A stretch of DNA of 47,578 nucleotides from Oscillospiraceae bacterium (GTDB lineage: Bacteria; Bacillota; Clostridia; Oscillospirales; Ruminococcaceae): positions 1 through 47,578 of the forward strand of contig JAFWEV010000088.1 of assembly GCA_017512745.1 (NCBI GenBank), written 5' to 3'. A model generated the notes under the pieces. It made no database searches. It saw only the letters and a program-made list of their open reading frames with translations, and was not told the origin of the DNA. The translations under genes were made by a program, and so were the position numbers. Of this stretch, positions 16,070-23,644 are shown one piece after another; the stretch's first letter is position 1; each line of letters begins with the position of its first letter.

Positions 16070-16912
16070 TTATGCCTCCAATCCTTTTCTAACGGCCTCA
16101 AGATCGGCCATAGCTGTGTTGTACTGCTCTTCGTTAGGAGCTTTTCCGTGCCATCCGGCGCTGTTCTCCATGAAGGAGACTCCCTTGCCCTTTACGCTCT
16201 TCTGGATGATGACAGTCGGTTTCTCCTTCTCAGCCAGTGCTTCGTTGAAAGCTGCTTCGAGAGAATCAAAATCATGTGCGTCGGCAAGAATGACTTTCCA
16301 GCCGAATGCTTCGAACTTCTCAGGGATCGGATACGGACCCGCTACGTCCTCGATATCGCCGTCGATCTGCAGACCATTGTTGTCCACGATGGCCGTGAGA
16401 TTGCTGAGATTGTTATGATGGGCACACATAGCAGCTTCCCATACCTGACCTTCCTCGATCTCACCATCGCCGAGTACTGTGTATACTCTGTAGTCTTTTC
16501 CGGCAAGTTTTGCCGCCAGTGCCATACCGACTGCTGCGGAGATTCCCTGTCCGAGAGAACCGGAACTCATATCAACGCCGGGGATTCCCTTCATATCAGG
16601 ATGTCCCTGGAGCATTCTTCCGTACTTTCTGAATCCGAGGAGCTCTTCTTTCGGGAAATAACCCATCTCTGCAAGTGCTGCATACAGTGCCGGACAGGTG
16701 TGTCCCTTTGAGAGGACAAAACGGTCCCTGTCTTCCCATTTCGGATTCTTCGGGTCGATCTTCATAACCTTGCTGTAAAGATAAGCAAGTGTGTCACATA
16801 TTGAAAGTGATCCGCCCGGATGTCCCGACTGTGCGCTGTACACCTCGTTAATAACGTCTTTGCGCATGTCATTCGCCAGTAACTGCAGTTCTTTTTTCTC
16901 TTTATTATCCAT
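16070..16912 (-). CDS. transketolase, N-terminal subunit
   Basis: 280 residues. Binds the diphosphate end of thiamine diphosphate through the motif starting [15 protein letters not shown] and ending IVDNN; His residues in SGHPGGSLS and [12 protein letters not shown] are the usual substrate contacts. Split transketolases are common in clostridia and archaea. Start: ATG 16912 has GGAGGG 5 nt upstream. It precedes the C-terminal half by 4 nt, consistent with equal synthesis of the two chains. Confidence 0.94.
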   Translation of the reverse strand: MDNKEKKELQLLANDMRKDVINEVYSAQSGHPGGSLSICDTLAYLYSKVMKIDPKNPKWEDRDRFVLSKGHTCPALYAALAEMGYFPKEELLGFRKYGRMLQGHPDMKGIPGVDMSSGSLGQGISAAVGMALAAKLAGKDYRVYTVLGDGEIEEGQVWEAAMCAHHNNLSNLTAIVDNNGLQIDGDIEDVAGPYPIPEKFEAFGWKVILADAHDFDSLEAAFNEALAEKEKPTVIIQKSVKGKGVSFMENSAGWHGKAPNEEQYNTAMADLEAVRKGLEA

Positions 16913-16935
16913 AGATACCCTCCTTCGGATATTTT

Positions 16936-17757
16936 TTACATGTTTAAAAGCATCTCGAGATACTCGCCCACTCCTCCGCAGAGACAGTCGCAGACCAGTT
17001 TGTCCGCAACAGCCTTGACATGGTCGGGGGCGTTATCCACAACGACAGCCGTACCGGCTGCCCTGAGCATCGGCAGGTCGTTGTCGAAGTCTCCGATGGC
17101 CGATGTGTTTCTCTGTTTGATCCCTAGAATGTTCGCCAGACTTGTCAGTCCGTCGCCCTTCGTTATCCCCTTAGGCATCAGTTCAAAATATACAGGAGAC
17201 GTCTGGGTGAAATCAAACTTCTTATAATAAGGGACTATGTCCCTCTTGTTATTATAATACATTTTCATGCGAGATATAGTGTCTTCGTCGGCGCCGATCA
17301 AAATTTTGTTGGCTTCGGCAGTGATCTTCTCGAGCGGCATCATCTTGTATTCCATGTTGTTTACATACAGATGCTGATTGATGATGTTGTTGTTCTGAGG
17401 GACGTATATATCATTACCTGAGACGACTTCATATCCGATCTCAGGAAATCTGTCGACGAAATCGGCTGCAAGTTCTTTGTATTCCTCATCCAGAACGCTC
17501 TGGGAGAGTATCTTTTCTGTGCCGTAATCATATATGAGACCGCCGTTGCAGAGTATGGCTGGTATATTTATCCCGAGCTCCTCTATGAGCCTTCTCGAAG
17601 CCTGGATTCCCCTGCCCGTGCAGATGGTGAAGTTGCCTCCGAGCTCTCTGAATTTTGCGATCATCTCTACATTTCTCTCAGGGATGGGCTTGCCCGCTCT
17701 CATGAGAGTTCCGTCAACGTCGCATACTACTAAAAGATTGTTGATGTCGTGATCCAT
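16936..17757 (-). CDS. HAD-superfamily Cof-type phosphatase
   Basis: 273 residues. Members dephosphorylate small metabolites such as sugar phosphates or flavin and vitamin precursors; the substrate cannot be predicted. Motif I DVDGT (Asp13, Asp15), motif II CTGR, a lysine in motif III and motif IV GDFDNDLPML, with the type C2 cap between II and III, are all visible. Start: ATG 17757 has AGGG 5 nt upstream; an upstream in-frame start would overlap rluD by about 90 bp. It lies 7 nt after rluD and 23 nt before the transketolase genes. Confidence 0.9.
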   Translation of the reverse strand: MDHDINNLLVVCDVDGTLMRAGKPIPERNVEMIAKFRELGGNFTICTGRGIQASRRLIEELGINIPAILCNGGLIYDYGTEKILSQSVLDEEYKELAADFVDRFPEIGYEVVSGNDIYVPQNNNIINQHLYVNNMEYKMMPLEKITAEANKILIGADEDTISRMKMYYNNKRDIVPYYKKFDFTQTSPVYFELMPKGITKGDGLTSLANILGIKQRNTSAIGDFDNDLPMLRAAGTAVVVDNAPDHVKAVADKLVCDCLCGGVGEYLEMLLNM

Positions 17758-17764
17758 ATTGTCC

Positions 17765-18703
17765 CTATCTGATCGCTGTGATAAAATCCCGGAAATACTC
17801 CGGCAGTTCCGAATCGAATTCCATATATTCTCCTGTTGAAGGATGAACAAACCCAAGCACTTTTGCGTGCAGACACTGTCCGGAGAGACCGTGATCCTTT
17901 CGGTTTCCGCCGTATACGGGGTCTCCCGCGACGGGATGACCCACAGAGGCCATGTGTACTCTTATCTGATGCGTCCTGCCGGTATGCAGTCTCAGAGAGA
18001 TGAGCGTGTAGTCCCTGAACCGCTCTATGACCTCATAGGTAGTTACCGCTCTTTTTGAATTCTTCTCGGTGACGCAGAACTTCTTCCTGTCCTTCGGGTC
18101 TCTTCCTAAAGGTCTGTCGATCGTGCCGCTATCATCTTTGATGACGCCTCTCACCACCGCGTAATAGGCCCTGGTTATCGAGTGTTCGGCAAACTGTTCC
18201 GCGAGGCTGTTGTGAGCGGCATCGTTCTTGCATATCACGAGCAATCCGCTGGTATCCTTGTCTATCCTGTGAACTATGCCGGGTCTTATAACCCCGTTTA
18301 TCCCGGAGAGGTCCCTGCAGTGATATAGTATGCCGTTGACAAGCGTTCCGTCTGGATTGCCCGGCGCGGGATGGACCACCATCCCCTGAGGCTTGTTCAC
18401 AACTATAACGTCTGTATCCTCATACACTATGTCTATCGGTATATCCTGCGGGACAGCCTCGAGAGTTTTCAGTTCGGGGACTTCCATATCTATAACGTCC
18501 CCCGCCTTCAGAACCATATTCTTTTTGGCCGTATTTCCGTTTACAAGGACATTGCCTTCGGCGATCACCTTCTGTATGGCGCTCCGCGAAACAAGTTTCT
18601 CTCTCATGTCGGGATCATCCACAGACGCGAGCCATGAATCGAGTCTGCTTCCCACATCCTCGGAGCCTACCGTTATTCTGAACCGGTATCTCGCGTCACT
18701 CAT
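17765..18703 (-). CDS. RluD-type 23S rRNA pseudouridine synthase
   Basis: 312 residues. RluA/RluD-family enzymes isomerise specific uridines in 23S rRNA. An S4 RNA-binding domain (about 15-75) is followed by the catalytic domain with HRIDKDTSGLL, where the Asp is the nucleophile. Gene order lspA-rluD is conserved in Firmicutes. Start: ATG 18703 overlaps lspA by 8 bp; an alternative ATG at 18736 has a better binding site (GGAG, 7 nt) and would add 11 residues. Which uridines are modified cannot be read from sequence. Confidence 0.93.
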   Translation of the reverse strand: MSDARYRFRITVGSEDVGSRLDSWLASVDDPDMREKLVSRSAIQKVIAEGNVLVNGNTAKKNMVLKAGDVIDMEVPELKTLEAVPQDIPIDIVYEDTDVIVVNKPQGMVVHPAPGNPDGTLVNGILYHCRDLSGINGVIRPGIVHRIDKDTSGLLVICKNDAAHNSLAEQFAEHSITRAYYAVVRGVIKDDSGTIDRPLGRDPKDRKKFCVTEKNSKRAVTTYEVIERFRDYTLISLRLHTGRTHQIRVHMASVGHPVAGDPVYGGNRKDHGLSGQCLHAKVLGFVHPSTGEYMEFDSELPEYFRDFITAIR

Positions 18704-19214
18704 CAGTTCCATTTCCCTCTTGTCCGCTGCCGACATCTTCACTCTCCGCAGACTTTTTCTTCTCAGCGATATCATAGAGGATGACCCCAAGCACCAGCAG
18801 GACGGCTCCCACGGATATGAGACAGTCTGCGATGTTGAATATAGGGTACTCAAAAAACAGGAATTCAAAGTAATCTATGACATAGCCAAGCGTGAACCTG
18901 TCGAGAAGATTTGAGAATCCCCCCGCAAGGATCATGAGCATTCCCGCCTTCATCATTCCCGTGAACTCCTTTTTGTTGATAAGGTAGTACACGAGAAAGC
19001 CTATGAGTATCACGGAAATAACAACAGTAAGAATGTCCGGATGTTCTCTCAGAATGGAGAATGCGATCCCGGTGTTCTCTCTGTATCTCAGTCCCAGGAT
19101 TCCCGGGATCAGTGTGACAGGTCCTTTTTCCATCAGCATGGCAGCTATGTTTCTGCTCACTATGGCATCTCCCGTCACCAGAACAAAGATGATGATCAGA
19201 TCCAAATAAATCAT
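18696..19214 (-). CDS. lspA: lipoprotein signal peptidase
   Basis: 172 residues. Cleaves the signal peptide of lipidated prolipoproteins such as the one encoded at 8266-9549. Four membrane segments; catalytic aspartates Asp114 (YVIDYF) and Asp130 (NIADC), plus the conserved GGFSNLLDR. A charged tail of about 20 residues follows the last segment. Start: ATG 19214 has AGGAG 4 nt upstream, and that site directly abuts the T-run of the divIVA terminator, so no separate promoter fits between them. Confidence 0.96.
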   Translation of the reverse strand: MIYLDLIIIFVLVTGDAIVSRNIAAMLMEKGPVTLIPGILGLRYRENTGIAFSILREHPDILTVVISVILIGFLVYYLINKKEFTGMMKAGMLMILAGGFSNLLDRFTLGYVIDYFEFLFFEYPIFNIADCLISVGAVLLVLGVILYDIAEKKKSAESEDVGSGQEGNGTDE

Positions 19215-19223
19215 AAAACTCCT

Positions 19224-19256
19224 AAAAAAGCGGTGCTGTATCTCAAGCACCGCTTT
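19224..19256 (-). terminator. terminator after divIVA
   Basis: Perfect 11-bp stem aaagcggtgct/agcaccgcttt (19227-19237 with 19246-19256), 8-nt loop, six T on the minus strand. The T-run is followed at once by the lspA ribosome binding site. Confidence 0.92.
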
Positions 19257-19274
19257 AAAGCTCAATTGTTCACT

Positions 19275-20312
19275 TTATACGTTGAATGAGAAGACATCGC
19301 CGAAATCAAGTTTTCCGAACTTGCTCTCGCGCTTCTCTTCGACTTTCTCGGCCACTTCTTCAACAGTCTCTTCAGCCTCGTCGACTTTTTCTTCTATATC
19401 CGAGAAGAAATTGTTCTTGAGAGCATCTGCATCCTCAGTGATATCTTCCTTGACATCCTCAGCTGCTTCTTCAACTGCTTCAAAAGTCTCTTCGAAGACG
19501 TCAGCCACAGGCTCCACCACTTCTTCTTTGAATTCTTCGACTGCTTCTTCAACTGCCTCTTCAGCTTCTTCAGCCACTTCGGCAACTTCATCTGCTACCT
19601 CGAAGACCTCTGCGGGCTCTTCGATAACAGGTTCTGCAACTTCTTCAAAGACTTCTGCCGGCTCCTCAGCAGGCTCTTCTGCCTTGATTTCTTCCTCGAA
19701 CACCACAGGGTATTCGAGATCTTCTTCCTCGTCTGCGCTGACCTTGAGCAGGCTCAGTACGTCGAGATGGGATTTATACAGGGCAAGAACTTCTGCCTTG
19801 AATTTGGAGACTTCTTCCTTCAGTTTTGCAAAAGTTTCCTTCTCATCGTCAACTTTCTTGATAGCATCAGCGATCATGTCAGAGACTTTCTTCTCCGTGT
19901 CGCTTACCATCTTCTCGGACTTCTCCGTCGCCTCGCGGACCATGGTCTCGGATTTCTCAGTTGCATCTCTGACCATCGTCTCGGACTTTTCCGTTGCTTC
20001 GCTGACCATATCTTCAGATTTGATCGTAGCATCTCTCAGGATAACTTCAGCCTTCTGTCTTGCCTCCTGCTGGATGCTCTCAGAGAGCTTCTGCGCATTG
20101 AGAAGAGCCAGTCTTAAGCTGTCTTCATCTTTTCTGTATTCCTCGATCTTATCTGCGAGAACAAGAAGGTTCTGCTCATATTCCGACTTCTCGGAATTAA
20201 GCTGTTCTATCTGAGATGCGATCTGGCTTAAGAAAGCCCTGACATCCTCGACATTGTAACCTTTTCTCTGTGTCTCGAATTCGATTCCGCGAATATCACT
20301 AGCACTAAACAT
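19275..20312 (-). CDS. divIVA: DivIVA-like coiled-coil protein with long acidic tail
   Basis: 345 residues, much longer than typical DivIVA (about 160-220). The N-terminal DivIVA lipid-binding domain is clear (FSASDIRGIEFETQRKGYN at 2-20, then VEDVRAFL). DivIVA recruits partners to curved membrane at septa and poles. Residues 30-185 are coiled coil and include four 11-residue repeats (95-138). From about 195 the protein becomes rich in Glu, Ala, Val and Pro, then ends in a short KFGKLDFGDVFSFNV tail. Start: ATG 20312 has GGAGGA 8 nt upstream. Last gene of the miaB-to-divIVA run, next to sepF. Confidence 0.9.
   Translation of the reverse strand: MFSASDIRGIEFETQRKGYNVEDVRAFLSQIASQIEQLNSEKSEYEQNLLVLADKIEEYRKDEDSLRLALLNAQKLSESIQQEARQKAEVILRDATIKSEDMVSEATEKSETMVRDATEKSETMVREATEKSEKMVSDTEKKVSDMIADAIKKVDDEKETFAKLKEEVSKFKAEVLALYKSHLDVLSLLKVSADEEEDLEYPVVFEEEIKAEEPAEEPAEVFEEVAEPVIEEPAEVFEVADEVAEVAEEAEEAVEEAVEEFKEEVVEPVADVFEETFEAVEEAAEDVKEDITEDADALKNNFFSDIEEKVDEAEETVEEVAEKVEEKRESKFGKLDFGDVFSFNV
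19899..20030 (-). repeat. four in-frame 33-bp repeats inside divIVA
   Basis: Encode residues 95-138 as four 11-residue units of form AT-x-KSE-x-MV-x-(D/E); units 2 and 3 differ at one position. Eleven-residue spacing fits a hendecad, right-handed coiled coil. Confidence 0.85.
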
Positions 20313-20353
20313 TGATTGTTTCCTCCATTTTTACGAACAAACCGCGAACGGTA

Positions 20354-20797
20354 TCAGAAATAAACTCCGCTGTTCTCCAGTTCATCCAAAAGATCTCCGA
20401 CGATTCCGACATTGTACGGAGTGATGATGAACGTGCTGTTCGCAACACGTTTGATCTGGCCGTTGTTTGCATAAGCAACACCGCTGAGGAAGTCAACGAG
20501 TCTTCTTGCGACATCCTTATTGGTCGATTCCAGATTCAATACTACTGTTCTCTTATTGTTAAGATGATCCGCAACACCGCTTGCGTCATCAAATCTTTCA
20601 GGCTTAACGAGGACAACTTCCAGCTGTGTGGTAGCGTTGATGTTGACTATCTTGTTGCTGTCGTTGTTCTTTGAGGGCTTTGATACGATCGGTTTTTCAT
20701 CGACATCGTCGATGTTTACGTCGATATTTGTGTCGTCGATTTCACCGTCCGGATCGATAAATCCGAACTTTGTGCCTAAATTTGTGAGTAAACCCAT
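20354..20797 (-). CDS. sepF: cell division protein SepF
   Basis: 147 residues. SepF tethers FtsZ to the membrane and bundles filaments. The N-terminal amphipathic lead MGLLTNLGTKFGFI is the membrane anchor, followed by an acidic linker, and the conserved beta domain runs from about VVLVKPERFDDASGVADHL to the end, with VVLNLESTNKDVARRLVDFLSG as the family signature. It lies between yggS and divIVA, the standard Firmicute arrangement. Confidence 0.95.
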   Translation of the reverse strand: MGLLTNLGTKFGFIDPDGEIDDTNIDVNIDDVDEKPIVSKPSKNNDSNKIVNINATTQLEVVLVKPERFDDASGVADHLNNKRTVVLNLESTNKDVARRLVDFLSGVAYANNGQIKRVANSTFIITPYNVGIVGDLLDELENSGVYF

Positions 20798-20821
20798 GAG
20801 TCTCTATACCTACCTTGAAAA

Positions 20822-21517
20822 TCAGATTCTGAATATTTCTCTGCCTAAACGCACAATATTTGATCCATGCTTTAAAGCCAGGAGATAATCCCCTGACATT
20901 CCCATAGACAATATTTTCATGCATATATTATCTATTTTTTTATTACCTATGTCAACAAACATATTACGTGTCTGCTCGAACACCCGCTCCACTTCAGACT
21001 CAGTGGAATTCGGCGCTACAGTCATGAGTCCCATGATCCTGACACCTTTGGAAACCGACGCTTTTTCGAGCAGAGCGTCAAGTTTTTCCACCGGCAGTCC
21101 GGTCTTGTTTTCCTCTCCGCCGACATTGACCTCTATCAGGCAATCCTGCACGATCCCGAGCCTCTCGGCACGTCCGGATATCTCTCCTAGGATCTCCTCC
21201 GAGTCAACGCTCTCTATCACATGGGCTTTACCGACCACGTATTTCACCTTGTTTTTCTGAAGGTGCCCTATGAGATGGAGCTCACATCCGGTCGTCTCGA
21301 AGTATTCGAGTTTGTCCCTGAATTCCTGAGGTCTGTTCTCGCCGAGCAGAGTGATCCCGTTTTCCACGCATACTGCTATCTCGTCAACGGACCTCGTCTT
21401 GGTCACCGCCATGACTCTCACATCTCCGACATCAGCGCTCTTTGCGAGCTCCGAGATGTTGTACCTGACTCTGGCGATATTTTCCGCGATCCTATCTCGA
21501 GAGGTCTTTTCCAACAT
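20822..21517 (-). CDS. YggS/PLPBP-family pyridoxal phosphate homeostasis protein
   Basis: 231 residues. A fold-type III PLP-binding protein with no known catalytic activity that keeps the cellular PLP pool in balance. PLP lysine is Lys40 in AVTKTR; LIGHLQKNK, GLMTVAP and SMGMSGDYLLAL are other family marks. Start: ATG 21517 has GGGAAG 6 nt upstream; the TTG at 21535 is less likely. It overlaps the preceding gene by 26 bp and precedes sepF by 24 nt. Confidence 0.95.
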   Translation of the reverse strand: MLEKTSRDRIAENIARVRYNISELAKSADVGDVRVMAVTKTRSVDEIAVCVENGITLLGENRPQEFRDKLEYFETTGCELHLIGHLQKNKVKYVVGKAHVIESVDSEEILGEISGRAERLGIVQDCLIEVNVGGEENKTGLPVEKLDALLEKASVSKGVRIMGLMTVAPNSTESEVERVFEQTRNMFVDIGNKKIDNICMKILSMGMSGDYLLALKHGSNIVRLGREIFRI

Positions 21518-22703
21518 ACAGATCCTTCCCTTCAACGATTATCTCATCATATAGTCTGAGCTTTGATGAGTCTGATGTATTGACACTTGAGACAACATAT
21601 GAATCCGTCTCATAGATGATGTCCAGTTCTCTGAATACTATAGTCGTTCCGTATTTTATGAATACGCCGAATTCGCCTTCATATTCGTGAAGCGCCGAAC
21701 GGTCGACCCTTATACCCTTGTAGTCGTTGAAATTGATCTTCCCGGTCTCGAAACGCAGGTCAGTGATGTCCGCATTGAGATTGAGACACGAGAGAACCAC
21801 CATCGCAGTTCCCTTGTCCGGGTCTGTCTCCACGCGCTGAACTGTCACGGGGATCTGCCCTACGGCAGAATCGTCGAATGTGAGATTGACCTTCATTCCC
21901 CTGTAAAAACGCTCCGCATCGGAAGAGGATATCCTGGCCACATAGTACCAGCTGTAGTTCGTTATAAGTTTGCAGCGGTTGATGTTTATCTGCTCGTTCC
22001 TGTTGTTCAGCATCTCATTCAGTTCATCGATGGAGATCTGCAGAGCGTTTTCCCTTGTAGCTGTATCCTCATATCCGTCCGTCTTGTTGCAGAAGTAGCC
22101 GGACACGGGCGCATGGACAAAAGATGCGTTCTGGGCATCGTCATTGGGATAATTCGCTTTTCTGTCCTCAAGTCTTGAAATGAGTCCTCCGAAAGTGTAT
22201 TCGTTCCCGCTGACGGTCATGAAGTTGTACATGCTGGAAGCAACTTTCCTGTATGCCGAATCAACTCCCGTAAATCTGTCTATAGATCCGGAGAGATCAA
22301 GAAGATTCTTGTACAGAGTGGTATTGAGCGAAGAGTAGTTCGTGCTCACGACCCCTCCCGCGGAGGCAAAATCCCTGTACATCGACTGTCTGTCGGAGAT
22401 GAGGCTTCTGGCCAGATCGTTCTTTGCGGCACTCGGGGAATAGTGCATCTTGGCAACTATCGATCCCTGCGCCACTTTGTCGCCGTTCTGCGCGGTATAC
22501 TCAATAACTCCTTCGGATGTTATGCTGACCACAACTTCGTCGCGGAAAATAATACCCTCGCACGGGATACTGTCCGTAACCTGGTAGAGAGAAGCCACTT
22601 CGACCTTGTATGAGGGATTTGCTATGTTGTACACCTGAAATACGACATAAAATCCTATCAGCAGAACAAGAAAGATTATTGCAATTTTAAAAGAATTCTT
22701 CAC
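21492..22703 (-). CDS. HlyD-like single-span membrane protein
   Basis: 403 residues. One N-terminal membrane segment (5-27), then an extracytoplasmic region with a lipoyl/barrel-sandwich lead (CEGIIFRDEVVVSITSEGVI, NGDKVAQGSIVAKM) like that of periplasmic adaptors, a central helical part and a second half-motif (HAPVSGYF). No transport ATPase or permease is adjacent. The same position, before yggS and sepF, is kept in many clostridia, which suggests an envelope or division role rather than toxin export; that is inference. Start: a GTG at 22703 with AGAGGAG 5 nt upstream. Confidence 0.8.
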   Translation of the reverse strand: MKNSFKIAIIFLVLLIGFYVVFQVYNIANPSYKVEVASLYQVTDSIPCEGIIFRDEVVVSITSEGVIEYTAQNGDKVAQGSIVAKMHYSPSAAKNDLARSLISDRQSMYRDFASAGGVVSTNYSSLNTTLYKNLLDLSGSIDRFTGVDSAYRKVASSMYNFMTVSGNEYTFGGLISRLEDRKANYPNDDAQNASFVHAPVSGYFCNKTDGYEDTATRENALQISIDELNEMLNNRNEQININRCKLITNYSWYYVARISSSDAERFYRGMKVNLTFDDSAVGQIPVTVQRVETDPDKGTAMVVLSCLNLNADITDLRFETGKINFNDYKGIRVDRSALHEYEGEFGVFIKYGTTIVFRELDIIYETDSYVVSSVNTSDSSKLRLYDEIIVEGKDLYVGKDLSR

Positions 22704-22714
22704 AGAATCTCCTC

Positions 22715-23644
22715 TTACGGAATTATCTTCATGGATCTGGCCTTTTCCTCAATGATAGTAGCGACCCGGTCCTTTTTCAATTCGTCCACGAAAATTTCAA
22801 AAATATCGTTTTCTTTTCTGAACCATGTCAGCTGTCGCTTTGCATAGTTCCTCGACGCCCTCTTGAGTGTCTCGATACACTCTTCGAGAGATGCGGTTTT
22901 CTCAAAATACGGAAAAAACTCCTTGTAGCCTATCGCCTGTGCGGCGGTGGTGAAGCGTTCCCTGTTCTCGTATACGTACAGCGCTTCTTTCAGTATGCCC
23001 TCTTCCGCCATTATGTCCACTCTGCGGTTTATCCTGTCATAAAGCAGCGATCGGTCCTTAAAATTCAGGACTGTGAGCAGTGCGCCTTCAGGCAGAGGGA
23101 GATCGCGGAAAAATGCCCTCTCGGACACTTTTGTTCCGGTTTTCATAAAGAGCGCCAACGCCCTTTCAGCCCTTCTGCGGCTGTTATTCGGGATCATGGC
23201 GGCATATTCCGGATCGGTCCTCATAAGTGCATCAAAGAGTTCTTCCGTACTCATTTCCCTGTAGGGAGCAAGATCTTCATCTGTCAGTTTCGGCTCATCC
23301 TGAAATCCCCCGGATCTCAGCAACGCATCGACATACATTCCGGTCCCGCCGCATACTATGGGAAATCTGTCTCTTTTCCTGACATCTTCTATGCATTTTC
23401 GGGCATCGGAGACATAGTCGGCGACAGAATATGTGACATCGGGATCAAGTATATCCAGCATATGGTGAGGAACGATGCTCCTCTCCTCTTCAGAGGCTTT
23501 GGCAGTTCCCACATCGAGACCTCTGTAGATCTGCATTGAATCGCATGTTATTATCTCGCCGCTTATGCGCCGGGCAAGCTCACAGGCAACGGCCGTTTTT
23601 CCGGACCCTGTCGGGCCGCTGATTGCGATCACAGGTGAAACCAA
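22715..23644 (-). CDS. miaA: tRNA dimethylallyltransferase MiaA
   Basis: 309 residues. MiaA adds a dimethylallyl group to N6 of A37 in tRNAs that read codons starting with U; MiaB, encoded at the head of this run, then methylthiolates it. P-loop GPTGSGKT at 10-17, ITCDSMQIYRGLDVGTAK and the SVADYVSDA segment are characteristic. Start: a TTG at 23644, directly after the mutL stop, with AAGGA 8 nt upstream; the family N-terminus begins here. Confidence 0.96.
   Translation of the reverse strand: MVSPVIAISGPTGSGKTAVACELARRISGEIITCDSMQIYRGLDVGTAKASEEERSIVPHHMLDILDPDVTYSVADYVSDARKCIEDVRKRDRFPIVCGGTGMYVDALLRSGGFQDEPKLTDEDLAPYREMSTEELFDALMRTDPEYAAMIPNNSRRRAERALALFMKTGTKVSERAFFRDLPLPEGALLTVLNFKDRSLLYDRINRRVDIMAEEGILKEALYVYENRERFTTAAQAIGYKEFFPYFEKTASLEECIETLKRASRNYAKRQLTWFRKENDIFEIFVDELKKDRVATIIEEKARSMKIIP

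Noticed and set aside
19282..20214. Long plus-strand Ser/Thr-rich frame (310 codons)
   Set aside because: Antisense of the Glu/Ala-rich divIVA; serine richness is the mirror of GAA/GAG/GCT codons, and no ribosome binding site precedes it.
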